A stretch of 64,000 bases of DNA from Agrobacterium tumefaciens str. B6 (GCF_001541315.1 NZ_LMVK01000023.1:248001-312000); one strand, 5' to 3'. Shown: positions 25,513 to 34,945, counted from the first letter of the stretch. The notes: a model not told the origin generated them from the sequence alone. A program made the numbers and translations.

Positions 25513-27237
25513 TTAGAAAATATCGGGCTCGCCGGCGGTGCGGCCGAAATCCGTCTGCAGGAAGTCGAAATCGCAACCTTGATCGGCCTGCGTGACGTGC
25601 TTTGAGAAGAGATAACCATAACCGCGCTCATAACGCGGCGCAGGTGCCTGCCAGGCGGCACGGCGGCTGGCGATCTCCTCTTCGCTGACCAGCATGTCGA
25701 GACGACGCTGCGGCAGGTCGAGGCGCACGATATCGCCTGTTTTCAGGAGCGCGAGCGGGCCGCCGACGAAGCTTTCCGGCGCGACATGCAGCACGCAGGC
25801 GCCATAGGACGTGCCGGACATGCGGGCATCGGAAATGCGCACCATGTCGCGGTGGCCCTTCTTGATCAACGCCTTCGGGATGGGCAGCATACCCCATTCG
25901 GGAAAGCCGGGACCGCCGAGCGGACCGGCATTGCGCAGCACCAGAACATGATCCGGCGTGACATCAAGGTTCTCGTCGTCGATCGCCTTCTTCATCTCCG
26001 GATAGCTGTCGAAGACCAGCGCCGGGCCTTCGTGCACATGATATTTCGGATCGCAGGCAGCGGGCTTGATGACGGCGCCGTCAGGGCAAAGATTGCCGCG
26101 CAACACCGCAAGCGAGCCTTCCGCATAAACCGGATTGTCGAGCGAGCGAATGACGTCGTCGTTGTAGACCTTCGCGCCTTCGAGATTTTCACCCATGCTG
26201 CGGCCGGTTACGGTCAGCGCCGAACAGTCGAGGCGGCTTTCCAGCTGCTTCATCAGTGCCCGCAGACCGCCAGCGTAATAGAAATCCTCCATCAGATAGT
26301 CTTTGCCGGAGGGGCGGACATTGGCGATGAGCGGCGTGACCCGGCCAAGTTCGTCCAGCTCGTCCAGCGTCATCGGCACGCCGGCGCGGCGCGCCATCGC
26401 GATCAGATGCACGACGGCATTGGTGGAGCAACCGGTCGCCATGGCGACGATGGCGGCATTGCGAAACGCCGTCGCGGTCAGAATACGGTCCGGCGTCAGC
26501 TCCTCGCCCACCATCTCCACGATACGTCGGCCGCAACCTGCCGACATGCGCTGGTGTTCGGCATCTACCGCCGGAATGGAGGAGGCTCCCGGCAGGGTGA
26601 GGCCAAGCGCATCGGTGATGGCGGTCATGGTCGAAGCTGTGCCCATGGTCATGCAGACACCGGCGGAGCGGGCGATACCGCCCTGCACGCCGCGCCATTC
26701 CTCGTCCGTGACGTTACCGGCACGTCGCTCGTCCCAGTATTTCCAGGCATCCGAACCGGAACCCAGAACCTTGCCGGCATAATTGCCGCGCAACATCGGG
26801 CCTGCAGGCAGATAGATCATCGGCACGCCGGCCGAAATCGCGCCCATGACGAGGCCGGGTGTCGTCTTGTCGCAACCGCCCATCAGCACCACGCCGTCAA
26901 GCGGATGCGAGCGGATCATTTCTTCCGTCTCCATCGCCAGCATGTTGCGGTAAAGCATCGATGTCGGCTTGGTGAAGCTCTCATCGACGGAGAGCGATGG
27001 CATTTCGACGGGGAAGCCGCCCGCTTGCAGGACACCACGCTTCACATCCTTCACCCGCTCTGGGAAATGCGAATGACAGGTGTTGAGCTCCGACCATGTG
27101 TTCAGGATGCCGATGACGGGTTTGCCGACGAAATCCTCCTCCGCATAACCAAGCTGCATCATGCGCGAGCGGTGGCCGAAGCTGCGCAGGTCGTCGGGCG
27201 CGAACCAGCGGTCGGAACGGAGTTTTTTATCGGTCAT
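25513..27237 (-). CDS. IlvD/Edd-family sugar-acid dehydratase (arabinonate/xylonate type)
   Basis: 574 residues. The three expected iron-sulfur cysteines are Cys54 (NTCHSH), Cys122 (GGCDKTTPG) and Cys195 (GVCMTMGTASTM). The late block ISDARMSGTSYGACVLHVAPES is the family substrate-site region. The length and the N-terminus FAPDDLRSFGHRSRMMQLGY fit the pentonate dehydratase branch rather than dihydroxyacid dehydratase of branched-chain synthesis. It would convert an aldonate to a 2-keto-3-deoxy acid. AGGA lies upstream of the ATG. It follows the importer ATPase by 37 bases in the same operon. Confidence 0.88.
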   Translation of the reverse strand: MTDKKLRSDRWFAPDDLRSFGHRSRMMQLGYAEEDFVGKPVIGILNTWSELNTCHSHFPERVKDVKRGVLQAGGFPVEMPSLSVDESFTKPTSMLYRNMLAMETEEMIRSHPLDGVVLMGGCDKTTPGLVMGAISAGVPMIYLPAGPMLRGNYAGKVLGSGSDAWKYWDERRAGNVTDEEWRGVQGGIARSAGVCMTMGTASTMTAITDALGLTLPGASSIPAVDAEHQRMSAGCGRRIVEMVGEELTPDRILTATAFRNAAIVAMATGCSTNAVVHLIAMARRAGVPMTLDELDELGRVTPLIANVRPSGKDYLMEDFYYAGGLRALMKQLESRLDCSALTVTGRSMGENLEGAKVYNDDVIRSLDNPVYAEGSLAVLRGNLCPDGAVIKPAACDPKYHVHEGPALVFDSYPEMKKAIDDENLDVTPDHVLVLRNAGPLGGPGFPEWGMLPIPKALIKKGHRDMVRISDARMSGTSYGACVLHVAPESFVGGPLALLKTGDIVRLDLPQRRLDMLVSEEEIASRRAAWQAPAPRYERGYGYLFSKHVTQADQGCDFDFLQTDFGRTAGEPDIF

Positions 27238-27274
27238 CTCAATGGTCCTGCGTTGCGGGTTGCGCCTGGAGCTG

Positions 27275-28354
27275 TCAGTCCTGCCGGAGCGTCAGCCCGC
27301 TCGTCGTATCGAAAAGATGGATGTATTCCAGCGGCGCCGACAGACGGATGACTTCGTCAGCCGATGTCGAGGTCTGGCCGGAAAGATGCAGCGTCACCCG
27401 GGTGCCATCACCGAGAGTGCCGTAAAGATAGGACTCTCCGCCCAGCTGTTCGGCGGTGCGCACAGACATGGTCAGTGCGCCTTCGCCACCCGCCTGCACA
27501 TGGTTCGGACGGACACCGAGCGTCACTTTCTGACCGGGCTTGTAGGCAAAACCGCTCTGCGGCAGGGGGATCAGTTCGCCGGTGGCGATCTTCAGGGACG
27601 GCGTTGCATCCGAAGTCACTTCGCCGGCGAAGAAGTTCATCTTCGGCGAGCCGATGAAGCCCGCCACGAAGAGATTGGCCGGGCGGTTATAGAGATCGAG
27701 CGGCACGCCGAACTGTTCGAGCTTGCCGGCGCGCAGAACGGCGATCTTGTCGGCCATGGTCATGGCTTCCACCTGATCATGCGTCACATAGATCATGGTA
27801 TTGCCGAGACGCCGGTGCAGGCTGGAAATCTCGCCGCGCATATCGACGCGCAGTTCCGCATCGAGGTTGGAAAGCGGCTCATCGAAAAGGAACACGCGCG
27901 GTTCGCGCACGACGGCGCGGCCAATGGCGACGCGCTGGCGCTGACCGCCGGACAGATCCTTCGGACGACGCTCCAGAAGCTGGTCGATCTGCAGCATCTT
28001 GGCCACCTGGTTGATCTTTTCAACGATGTCCTTCTTGGGTGTGCCGATATTCTCAAGCCCGAAGGACAGGTTTTCGCGAACTGTCATATGCGGATAAAGG
28101 GCGTAAGACTGGAACACCATGGCAAGGCCGCGATCTGCGGCCGGCACCGTGTTGACCACATCGCCGCCGATGACGATATCGCCGCCGCTCAATTCCTCAA
28201 GGCCCGAGATCATGCGCAGCAGGGTCGACTTGCCGCAGCCGGAAGGGCCAACGAAAACACAGAATTCGCCGTGCTTGATATCGAGATCGACACCCTTGAT
28301 CACATCGAGGGCACCATATGTCTTTTTGACCTGACGAAGCTGAATACTTGCCAT
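27275..28354 (-). CDS. CUT1 sugar-importer ATPase (UgpC/MsmK type)
   Basis: 359 residues from the ATG at 28354, start of MASIQLRQVKKTYG, with GGGAGG upstream; a 33-residue upstream extension is not family-like. Walker A GPSGCGKST is at 36-44, the signature LSGGQ at 134-138 and Walker B VFLFDEP at 154-160. A C-terminal regulatory MalK-type domain follows with GVRPNHVQ and a LYGTLGDGTRVTLHL stretch. It energises the permease pair at 28377-30381. Confidence 0.93.
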   Translation of the reverse strand: MASIQLRQVKKTYGALDVIKGVDLDIKHGEFCVFVGPSGCGKSTLLRMISGLEELSGGDIVIGGDVVNTVPAADRGLAMVFQSYALYPHMTVRENLSFGLENIGTPKKDIVEKINQVAKMLQIDQLLERRPKDLSGGQRQRVAIGRAVVREPRVFLFDEPLSNLDAELRVDMRGEISSLHRRLGNTMIYVTHDQVEAMTMADKIAVLRAGKLEQFGVPLDLYNRPANLFVAGFIGSPKMNFFAGEVTSDATPSLKIATGELIPLPQSGFAYKPGQKVTLGVRPNHVQAGGEGALTMSVRTAEQLGGESYLYGTLGDGTRVTLHLSGQTSTSADEVIRLSAPLEYIHLFDTTSGLTLRQD

Positions 28355-28376
28355 TGTCGTATTTCCTCCCTGAGGA

Positions 28377-29420
28377 TTATTTGCCGCCCGTCGATGCAAT
28401 GCCGGTGGCGATGTATTTTTGCAGGAACATGAAGACCAGCGCGATCGGCGCAAGCGTCAGCACCGTCATGGCCAGAAGATTGCTCCATTCCGTCGTCATC
28501 TCCCCCTGGAAGGAGTTGAGCGCCAGCTGCAGGGTGAAGTTGTCATTGCGGGTCAGCACGATCAGCGGCCAGAGGAAATCGTTCCAGCGCCACATGATCG
28601 CTAGGATCGCCAGAACGGCAAGCGCCGGCGCCGAGAGCGGCAGGATGATGCGCCAGTAGATCTTCCATTCGCTCGCCTTGTCCATGCGGGCGGCATCGAG
28701 GATTTCATCCGGGATCGTCAGCATATATTGCCGCAGCAGAAAGACACCCGTCGGGGTGGCGGCACCGGGAATGATGACGCCCCAGAGACTGTTGATCATG
28801 CCCAGCTGGCTGGTGATGAGAAACAGCGGCACCAGCACGACGGTCTGCGGGATCATCAGCGTGCCGACAACCAGCGCCAGCACCACACCCCTGCCCTTGA
28901 ACTGGTATTTCGAGAGCGCAAAGGCCGCCATGGAATTGACGATTAGCATGATGAGGGTTGACGTCACCGTGATGAAGGTCGAGTTCCAGAAATAGAGCGG
29001 AAAATTGAAGCGCTGGAAAAGCTCGGTGTAGTTTTCCGTGGCGAGCGCCACCTTTTCAGCAGGCTTCAGCTCGTTGAACTGCATCTTCAGGACTTCAGTG
29101 GGCTTTGCCGGGTCAACCACCTGGGCAACGAGGCCGATGCGCCTGATCATGCCGAACTTGCGGCCATCCTTGTCGACATAGGCCGGCAGCGGCGCTGCCT
29201 GCCCGTCCACCACCACGGTTTCCTGCGTATAGGGCAGGAGGCGCGGCGGGAAACGCTGCAGATCGGCTTCCGTCTTGAACGAGGAGAGCACCAGCCAGAC
29301 GACGGGGCCGAACATCATCAGCACGGCCACGCCGAGATAGGCGTAGGACAGCCAGTCGGTCCAGTGCAGCTTGCCGTTGCGGCCGCGGGTACGGGTCAGA
29401 AATGCGCCAATCCTAGCCAT
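28377..29420 (-). CDS. CUT1 sugar ABC permease, MalG type
   Basis: 347 residues, longer than the usual 275-300 because of a hydrophilic insert of about 80 residues between the first span and the second (roughly 50-130, containing LPAYVDKDGRKFGMIRRIG). Later spans and the coupling block DAARMDKASEWKIYWRIILPLSAP are normal. AGGAG precedes the ATG. It overlaps the partner permease by 8 bases. Inner membrane. Confidence 0.92.
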   Translation of the reverse strand: MARIGAFLTRTRGRNGKLHWTDWLSYAYLGVAVLMMFGPVVWLVLSSFKTEADLQRFPPRLLPYTQETVVVDGQAAPLPAYVDKDGRKFGMIRRIGLVAQVVDPAKPTEVLKMQFNELKPAEKVALATENYTELFQRFNFPLYFWNSTFITVTSTLIMLIVNSMAAFALSKYQFKGRGVVLALVVGTLMIPQTVVLVPLFLITSQLGMINSLWGVIIPGAATPTGVFLLRQYMLTIPDEILDAARMDKASEWKIYWRIILPLSAPALAVLAILAIMWRWNDFLWPLIVLTRNDNFTLQLALNSFQGEMTTEWSNLLAMTVLTLAPIALVFMFLQKYIATGIASTGGK

Positions 29421-30381
29421 CGACCTTGCTCCTGTTTGCCCGGAATTGCAGGGCGGTCAGCACCACGAGCACCACGGCGAGCAGCAGCGAAGCGGCAGCC
29501 GCAAGGCCGAAATTGCGGGGCGTCCCGGCAAAGCCGGTCTGATAGATAAACTGAATGATGAAGGTGGTCGCCGAACCCGGGCCGCCACCCGTGAAGGCAA
29601 AGACTTCATCGAAGGTCTGCACGCCCTTGATGAGCGACAGGACGAGAACGACGAGCATGGTGGGTGCAAGCAGCGGCAGCGTAATGCGCCGGAAGATGCG
29701 CCAAGGGCTTGCCTTGTCGAGCTGCGCCGCCTCATAGACATCGCGCGGGATCGCCTGCAGGCCGGCCAGAAGAATTAGCGTGTAGAAGCCCATATGCGCC
29801 CAGACTGAGAGGAAGACCGACCAGCCGAAGGCAAGATTGGCTTCGAGCAACCAGTCGACCGAACCGAGGCCGAGGCCCTCCATCGCGGCGTTGAGAACGC
29901 CGAAACGCTGGAGAATCCACTTCCAGATCAAGGCCACAACGACGGGCGACAACAGCACGGGGAAGAAGAAGACAGCACGGAAGAACCCCCGCGCCCGGAT
30001 ATCGCGGTTGAGCACGATGGCCGTGATCAGCGAAAAGCCAACCATGAAACCCACCTGCAGCACCACGAAGAAAACCGTGTTCCAGACGGAGCGCCAGAAC
30101 AGGTCACGCTCACAGGAATTGGGGTCGAGGTAGTTCTGACAGGAAAGAAGGACCGAGAAATTTTCGCCGCCCACGGCAGGGCGTTCGGAAAGCAATATGT
30201 GTTCGCTGCCGGTCACGGAATAGGCCATGTTCAGCACGATCGGCAGAAAGGCGAAGACCGCGAACAGGATCAGATTGGGTGTGAGAAACACCCACGCGAT
30301 CCGCCGATGGCCGAGAACCTTCTGCAGGAAGGCAAAGGGCAGTTCGACGATGCCCATCACGGGCGCAAGAAATTTATACAT
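29413..30381 (-). CDS. CUT1 sugar ABC permease, MalF type
   Basis: 322 residues with six predicted spans, a periplasmic loop containing CQNYLDPNSCERD (a possible disulfide) and the coupling motif EAAQLDKASPWRIFRRITLPLLAP. It starts MYKFLAPVMGIV after GGAGG. It sits between the binding protein and MalG-type permease in the usual order. A 10-base stem hairpin (30398-30428) precedes it. Confidence 0.92.
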   Translation of the reverse strand: MYKFLAPVMGIVELPFAFLQKVLGHRRIAWVFLTPNLILFAVFAFLPIVLNMAYSVTGSEHILLSERPAVGGENFSVLLSCQNYLDPNSCERDLFWRSVWNTVFFVVLQVGFMVGFSLITAIVLNRDIRARGFFRAVFFFPVLLSPVVVALIWKWILQRFGVLNAAMEGLGLGSVDWLLEANLAFGWSVFLSVWAHMGFYTLILLAGLQAIPRDVYEAAQLDKASPWRIFRRITLPLLAPTMLVVLVLSLIKGVQTFDEVFAFTGGGPGSATTFIIQFIYQTGFAGTPRNFGLAAAASLLLAVVLVVLTALQFRANRSKVDG

Positions 30382-30397
30382 GAGGGTCCTCCTTCGA

Positions 30398-30428
30398 TCC
30401 GGCGCGGCGCGGAATGCACCGCGCCGGA
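30398..30428 (-). terminator. stem-loop directly after the sugar-binding-protein gene
   Basis: A perfect 10-base stem, TCCGGCGCGG and CCGCGCCGGA, with an 11-base loop, starts 10 bases after the binding-protein stop and ends just before the MalF-type permease ribosome site. It lacks a T tract. It probably protects the upstream transcript or attenuates read-through. Confidence 0.6.
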
Positions 30429-30438
30429 AGGCGATGGA

Positions 30439-31710
30439 TCACTTTGCCTGTTTCAACGCTTCCTCGAGGTCCGTCTTCGCGCGGGCCATGGCCTCATCAA
30501 CGGTGCTTTCACCGACGATGGCCTGCGTGATGCGCTGGACGGAGATGTTGAACATGGCGCGATTGTTCTTGTAACCCTGATAGGTGTAGGCAATCGGGCT
30601 GAGGCCGGGGATCTGGTCCAGCCAGGCGTTCATGGCCTTCTGCGTCGCAGGCGTCGCACCGGTATAGGTCACGCCCTTGTCGGCCACGGCCTTGTGGGCC
30701 GGAACGTTGCGGGTGCGAACGGTGAAGTCGAGATAATTCTCGTCCTGAGCGAGGAAGTTCAGGATGTCGGCAACGATTTTCGGGTTCTTGGTCTGCTTGA
30801 AGCCGACAACACCGGTACCACCAGGCATGCCGGTGCAGGCAGCGCCACCACAGGGCTGCGGCACGACTTCCCAGTCAAACGCATCGCCGACCTGGCTGTC
30901 GAAACGCGCGGTCTGCCAGCTGCCGGAATAATAATAGACCAGCTGGCCGTTGATGAATTCCTGCGCGGCGTCACGATAGGTGTTACCGCCCTGTCCGGCC
31001 CAGACGTCGCGCGCCATGGTGCCGTCCTTGTTCCATTCGACGAATTTCTTCACGAAGGTCGTGAAGCCTTCATCGACGAGAATGGGCTTACCATCGGCGT
31101 CGAAAATCTTTGCGCCATAGGAAATGGCCGGACCGGCAATGCGGTGGCCGGAACGGTCGATGGCCATCGGATAGGGCGTACCGGTTGCCTTGGCGACGGC
31201 ACTAGCAGCCTTCGCCCAATCGTCCAGCGTTGCATCCTTGCCGGGTACGGCCACATTGGCCTGATCGAACAGGGTGCGGTTGATGAAAGCGCCGGTGATG
31301 GTGAGCTGGGTGTGCATGCCGTAGATGCCCTTGTCGTCAGGGCCGCTGCGGTACCATTTCAGCACGTTCGAGAAATTGTCTTCCCAATATTTCGCGTCCA
31401 CATAGGGCGTGAGATCGAGATAATAGCGGTTGAGACCGCCAAGGTCGGTTACGGTTGCGAAATCCGGGCCGCTGCCACCGGCGAGTTGCACGGGCAGGCC
31501 TTCCAGAAGCGCCTTGTAAGGCACGACGTCAGTGACGATCTTGACGTCCGTATGCTGCTTTTCGTAACGGGCGAGAATGTCCTTGAGGATCTCACAGCCG
31601 TTTCCGTCATAAGCACAGGTGAAGCGCACTTCCTGCGCCGCCTGGGCGGCGCCAGCAAAGGACGCTGCGCCAATGGCGAGCGCCAGTGCCATGCTGTATT
31701 TTCTGGTCAT
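30439..31710 (-). CDS. CUT1 sugar-binding protein (family 1)
   Basis: 423 residues from the ATG at 31710 (GGGAGG upstream); the frame stays open to 31869 but that part overlaps the next gene and is not a signal peptide. The signal peptide is residues 1-24, ending AAQA. The mature part shows the extracellular solute-binding pattern: CEILKDILARYEKQHTDVKI, LPVQLAGGSGPDFATVTDLG and a MPGGTGVVGFKQTKNPK block. It captures an oligosaccharide or monosaccharide in the periplasm for the permeases downstream. The ligand is undetermined, probably a pentose or derivative given the neighbouring enzymes. Confidence 0.9.
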   Translation of the reverse strand: MTRKYSMALALAIGAASFAGAAQAAQEVRFTCAYDGNGCEILKDILARYEKQHTDVKIVTDVVPYKALLEGLPVQLAGGSGPDFATVTDLGGLNRYYLDLTPYVDAKYWEDNFSNVLKWYRSGPDDKGIYGMHTQLTITGAFINRTLFDQANVAVPGKDATLDDWAKAASAVAKATGTPYPMAIDRSGHRIAGPAISYGAKIFDADGKPILVDEGFTTFVKKFVEWNKDGTMARDVWAGQGGNTYRDAAQEFINGQLVYYYSGSWQTARFDSQVGDAFDWEVVPQPCGGAACTGMPGGTGVVGFKQTKNPKIVADILNFLAQDENYLDFTVRTRNVPAHKAVADKGVTYTGATPATQKAMNAWLDQIPGLSPIAYTYQGYKNNRAMFNISVQRITQAIVGESTVDEAMARAKTDLEEALKQAK

Positions 31711-31732
31711 CTGGTTTCCTCCCTTTAGATGA

Positions 31733-32806
31733 TTATGCGTTGGCGGATGCGCGCGGTGCCCAGCCCTTGATCCACTCGCCTTCAGCGGCGTCGGACAGGC
31801 GAACCGGCTTTCCTTCCCTGACCGAGCGATAGATGGCGGTGACGAGTTCGATGGACTGCAAGCCGTCATGAACCGTCACTTCCTTGCCGCCGCGTCCTTC
31901 CATCGCGTCGGCAATGGCTTCGACAAAACCGGCAAAGCCGTTTTCGCCATCGGCCACCGTTGCCAGAACGGCGTCGATCTGATCCTGCGTCGTCGGTGCA
32001 CGGGCGATGAAACGCCATGTGTCTTCAGCCGGGCGGTAGGGCAGCGTGCCGCTCTCGGCAGTGAACCCTTCAAAGCAGAAGCGCAGACGCGAGGTATCTT
32101 CGGCCGCACCGAGCGTGACCGAGCTCGTCGCCAGCGCACCGCTTTTCATGCGGAAGCTGAGCGCCGCGCAATCTTCGGTTTCGATCTTGTTGACGCGCGT
32201 GTCGGCCATGGCGAAAACTTCGTCGACCGGGCCGAGAACGTGGCAGAGAAGATCATGGGCGTGAATGGCGTGGCCGAGGATCGCGCCGCCGCACTCGCCC
32301 TTCCACGTACCGCGCCACGGAATGTCGTAATAGCTGGCGCCCCGGTTCCAATGGACTTCCGAGCTTGCGACAAAGGCCTTGCCCGCAAGACCGGCATCGA
32401 TCAGCGCGCGCAGCTGCCGCATGGCGTGTCCGAAACGGTACTGGAAGACCGGAAACACACCGCGACCGGTCTTCTTGACGGAGTCGATCAGCGCGTTGGC
32501 CTCTTCCAGCGAGCGGACCAGCGGCTTTTCGCAGACCACATCCTTGCCCGCAGCATGCGCCTTCAGCGTGACAGGGAAATGCAGGTGCGGCGGCAGGCAG
32601 ACGTCGATGAGCTGGATGCTCTCGTCGACCAGAACCTCATCGAGATCGGTGGTCAGACGAATGGAGGTATCATCGCCGGCGACAGAGCGGGCGCGCTCCA
32701 GATCGAGATCGCAGATCGCCTTGACGACAAAGCGTTTGGGCAGTGCGCGATAGCCGCTCAGATGCTGGGCGCCGATGCCGGCGCCAATGATGGCAACACC
32801 GATCAT
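31733..32806 (-). CDS. Gfo/Idh/MocA-family oxidoreductase (1)
   Basis: 357 residues. The N-terminal Rossmann motif is GAGIGAQH (8-15), a variant of GxGxxG, and the catalytic CEKPL motif is at about 93-97. A C-terminal alpha/beta substrate domain follows, with HAIHAHDLLCHVLG containing likely active-site His residues. It is cytoplasmic and would oxidise a sugar with NAD(P)+. It overlaps the next oxidoreductase by 4 bases and lies 22 bases upstream of the binding-protein gene, so it belongs to the same transcript. Confidence 0.88.
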   Translation of the reverse strand: MIGVAIIGAGIGAQHLSGYRALPKRFVVKAICDLDLERARSVAGDDTSIRLTTDLDEVLVDESIQLIDVCLPPHLHFPVTLKAHAAGKDVVCEKPLVRSLEEANALIDSVKKTGRGVFPVFQYRFGHAMRQLRALIDAGLAGKAFVASSEVHWNRGASYYDIPWRGTWKGECGGAILGHAIHAHDLLCHVLGPVDEVFAMADTRVNKIETEDCAALSFRMKSGALATSSVTLGAAEDTSRLRFCFEGFTAESGTLPYRPAEDTWRFIARAPTTQDQIDAVLATVADGENGFAGFVEAIADAMEGRGGKEVTVHDGLQSIELVTAIYRSVREGKPVRLSDAAEGEWIKGWAPRASANA

Positions 32807-33819
32807 TTCGAGACTCCCTCAGCCTTGGCCTGTGCCTGAAGCGAGAGGTCGCAGACCTTGAAGACGTGTTCCTGCGTCATTGCCGTTTCCGTGCGGTTGC
32901 GGATATCGTCGCAGATACGGGCGAAATAGGGCAGACCAGCACCGGAAGCATCAATATACTCGCAGCGGTCGCCATTCACGAGAATGAGGCGGTCGGTGCC
33001 TTCCGTATTGCCGACATCGACATATTTACGCAGCTCGATGTAACCCTCGGTGCCGAGGATCGTCAGGCGGCCGTCACCCCAGGTCGGCAGCGCATCGGGC
33101 GTGTACCAGTCGACGCGGATATAACCGTGGCCCTTGTCACCGCGCAGCACGACTTCGCCGAAATCCTGCAGGCCCGGATCATCAGGGTTGGCATAATTGG
33201 CAACGGTGGCAGCCACGATCTCCACTTCGGTCGAGCCGGTGAAGAACATGAACTGGTCGATCTGGTGGCTGGCGATATCGGTGATGATGCCACCGTAAGC
33301 TTCACGCTCGAAGAACCACTTCGGACGGATCTGGCGGTTCAGACGATGCGGGCCGAGGCCGACGGTCTGGATAACGCGGCCGATGGCGCCCTGCGCGACG
33401 AGTTCAGCCGCCTTGGTCACGCTCGGAACTTCAAAACGCTCGGAGAAATCGACTGTCCAGATGCGCTTGGTCTTGGCCACGGTCTGGCGAAGGCGATCGA
33501 GCTGTTCGAAGGTGGTGCAGCCGGGCTTGTCGGACATGACATCCTTGCCGGCTTCCATGGCGGCGATGGCAAGATCGGCACGCTTGGAGGGGATATCGGC
33601 AATCACCACGAGGTCGATGGTGCCATCTGCAAGCAGGGCTTCCTTGGAAGCGGCACGCGGCACATTCGGAAAGCGTTTGACGAAGCCCTCCACGACATCG
33701 GGCTCGCCTTCGGTCCACCAGCCGGCAAATTCCGCACCGGCGTCCAGCAGATTCTGGGCCATGCCGAAAATATGCCGGTGCTCTATGCCAAGAGCGACGA
33801 ACTTGATTGCTTTAGTCAT
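32803..33819 (-). CDS. Gfo/Idh/MocA-family oxidoreductase (2), atypical nucleotide motif
   Basis: 338 residues. The glycine-rich loop of the family is replaced by VALGIEHRHIFGMA near residues 8-21, and the catalytic motif reads SDKPGC instead of EKP. The substrate domain is recognisable (GGIITDIASHQIDQFMFFTG). The N-terminal change suggests altered cofactor binding or a tightly bound cofactor. The gene overlaps both neighbouring oxidoreductase genes (4 and 8 bases), consistent with three enzymes used together. Confidence 0.8.
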   Translation of the reverse strand: MTKAIKFVALGIEHRHIFGMAQNLLDAGAEFAGWWTEGEPDVVEGFVKRFPNVPRAASKEALLADGTIDLVVIADIPSKRADLAIAAMEAGKDVMSDKPGCTTFEQLDRLRQTVAKTKRIWTVDFSERFEVPSVTKAAELVAQGAIGRVIQTVGLGPHRLNRQIRPKWFFEREAYGGIITDIASHQIDQFMFFTGSTEVEIVAATVANYANPDDPGLQDFGEVVLRGDKGHGYIRVDWYTPDALPTWGDGRLTILGTEGYIELRKYVDVGNTEGTDRLILVNGDRCEYIDASGAGLPYFARICDDIRNRTETAMTQEHVFKVCDLSLQAQAKAEGVSK

Positions 33820-34864
33820 CCTGCAGTTCCACTTCCTTGCCGGTGTCGGCCGAGTTGATGATCGCGTCGATCAATCTGTGAGACAAAAGAGCCGCGTCAC
33901 CGGTGACGACCGGCGGGCGTCCTGAAGAGATGGCGTCTGCGAAATCCTCGAAGACGCCCTGATGCCATTCATGCGTGAAAGCCATGGGATCGGCGCCGCC
34001 GCCCGTGCCGGCGGCCGCGCCGCCGAAAGTCTCGTGCCGGCCATCACGCCAGTCGACATGCAACAGGCCGGAGGCGAGCCGCATACTGGCATTGTCGAAA
34101 TGCAGGAGGATCGATTCCGCAGCGCCGGGGAAACTTGCGGTGCTTGCGACGAGCGAACCGACAGCGCCGTTCTTGAAGCGCAGACCGGCAGAAACGTAAT
34201 CTTCGGTTTCCATGCGATGGAAACGCGTCGTCGCCGCCATGGCCTGAACACGGGCGACCGGCCCCGTGAGGCTCAATGCCAGATCGATCGTATGAATTGC
34301 CTGGGAGATCAGAACGCCGCCGCCATCGCGCGCCAGGGTGCCGCGGCCCGGTTCATCATAATAGGATTGCGCACGCCACCACGGCACAGAAATTTCGCAG
34401 AGCCCCAGCGCTCCGAGCGTGCCGCCATCGACAAGCTCACGGGCTTTCTGCGATGCAGCCCGCATGCGGTGCTGGAAGATGATGCCGAGTGTGACGCCAG
34501 CGTCACGACAGAGAGCCACAAGACCATTGGCTTCCTGCGTATTCCGGGCGACGGGCTTTTCCATCAGGATGTGTTTGCCCGCTTTCGCGAGCTGTCCGAC
34601 GATATCGATGCGGGCATTCGGTGGCGTCGCGATGATGGCGAAATCGACATCCGCATCGCGCGCCGCTTCCTCGACAGAGGAATAAACGACGACATCGTAT
34701 CCGGTGTGTTTCGACGCTTCCGTGGCCAGCGCCCTGGCGCGGCCGGAACCACCATCAACGATTCCCTTCAGGCGAATTTTCTCTGGGCTTGCCGCACAGG
34801 CAAGCACATGCGTCTTCGCTACCATTCCGGCACCGACGATGACGCAGGTCTTGATATTTTGCAT
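33812..34864 (-). CDS. Gfo/Idh/MocA-family oxidoreductase (3)
   Basis: 350 residues from the ATG at 34864 (GGAGG 8 bases upstream; an ATG at 34891 has no such site). The Rossmann loop VGAGMVAKTH and the catalytic MEKPVA motif are canonical, with ISQAIHTIDLALSLTG in the substrate domain. It is the promoter-proximal gene of the long minus-strand operon and is divergent from the GntR gene across the nested palindromes at 34899-34945. Probably a sugar dehydrogenase acting on the imported compound. Confidence 0.88.
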   Translation of the reverse strand: MQNIKTCVIVGAGMVAKTHVLACAASPEKIRLKGIVDGGSGRARALATEASKHTGYDVVVYSSVEEAARDADVDFAIIATPPNARIDIVGQLAKAGKHILMEKPVARNTQEANGLVALCRDAGVTLGIIFQHRMRAASQKARELVDGGTLGALGLCEISVPWWRAQSYYDEPGRGTLARDGGGVLISQAIHTIDLALSLTGPVARVQAMAATTRFHRMETEDYVSAGLRFKNGAVGSLVASTASFPGAAESILLHFDNASMRLASGLLHVDWRDGRHETFGGAAAGTGGGADPMAFTHEWHQGVFEDFADAISSGRPPVVTGDAALLSHRLIDAIINSADTGKEVELQDD

Positions 34865-34898
34865 TTCGGGAGCCTCCTTCCCAATGCGCAATCATTTG

Positions 34899-34945
34899 CA
34901 TACCGGTATGCCGGTTGTCAACACACTTGTGTTCCGGTATACCGG
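34899..34945. promoter_or_regulatory. nested palindromic operators between the sugar operon and its GntR regulator
   Basis: Three dyads lie in 47 bases: CATACCGGTATG (34899-34910, perfect), AACACACTTGTGTT (34920-34933, imperfect only at its centre) and CCGGTATACCGG (34934-34945, perfect). The outer two are themselves inverted copies of one unit, CATACCGGTATGCCGG against CATAACCGGTATACCGG. This is typical of a regulator binding as paired dimers. The GntR protein encoded alongside is the likely ligand. Confidence 0.7.

Noticed and set aside
25513-27237. Dihydroxyacid dehydratase of branched-chain amino-acid synthesis (ilvD)
   Set aside because: The N-terminal pattern, the operon context and the presence of a lactonase and sugar dehydrogenases point to the pentonate dehydratase branch of the same family.
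31711-31869. N-terminal extension of the sugar-binding protein
   Set aside because: The extension is not a signal peptide and overlaps the upstream oxidoreductase gene; MTRKYSMALALA after GGGAGG is the proper start.
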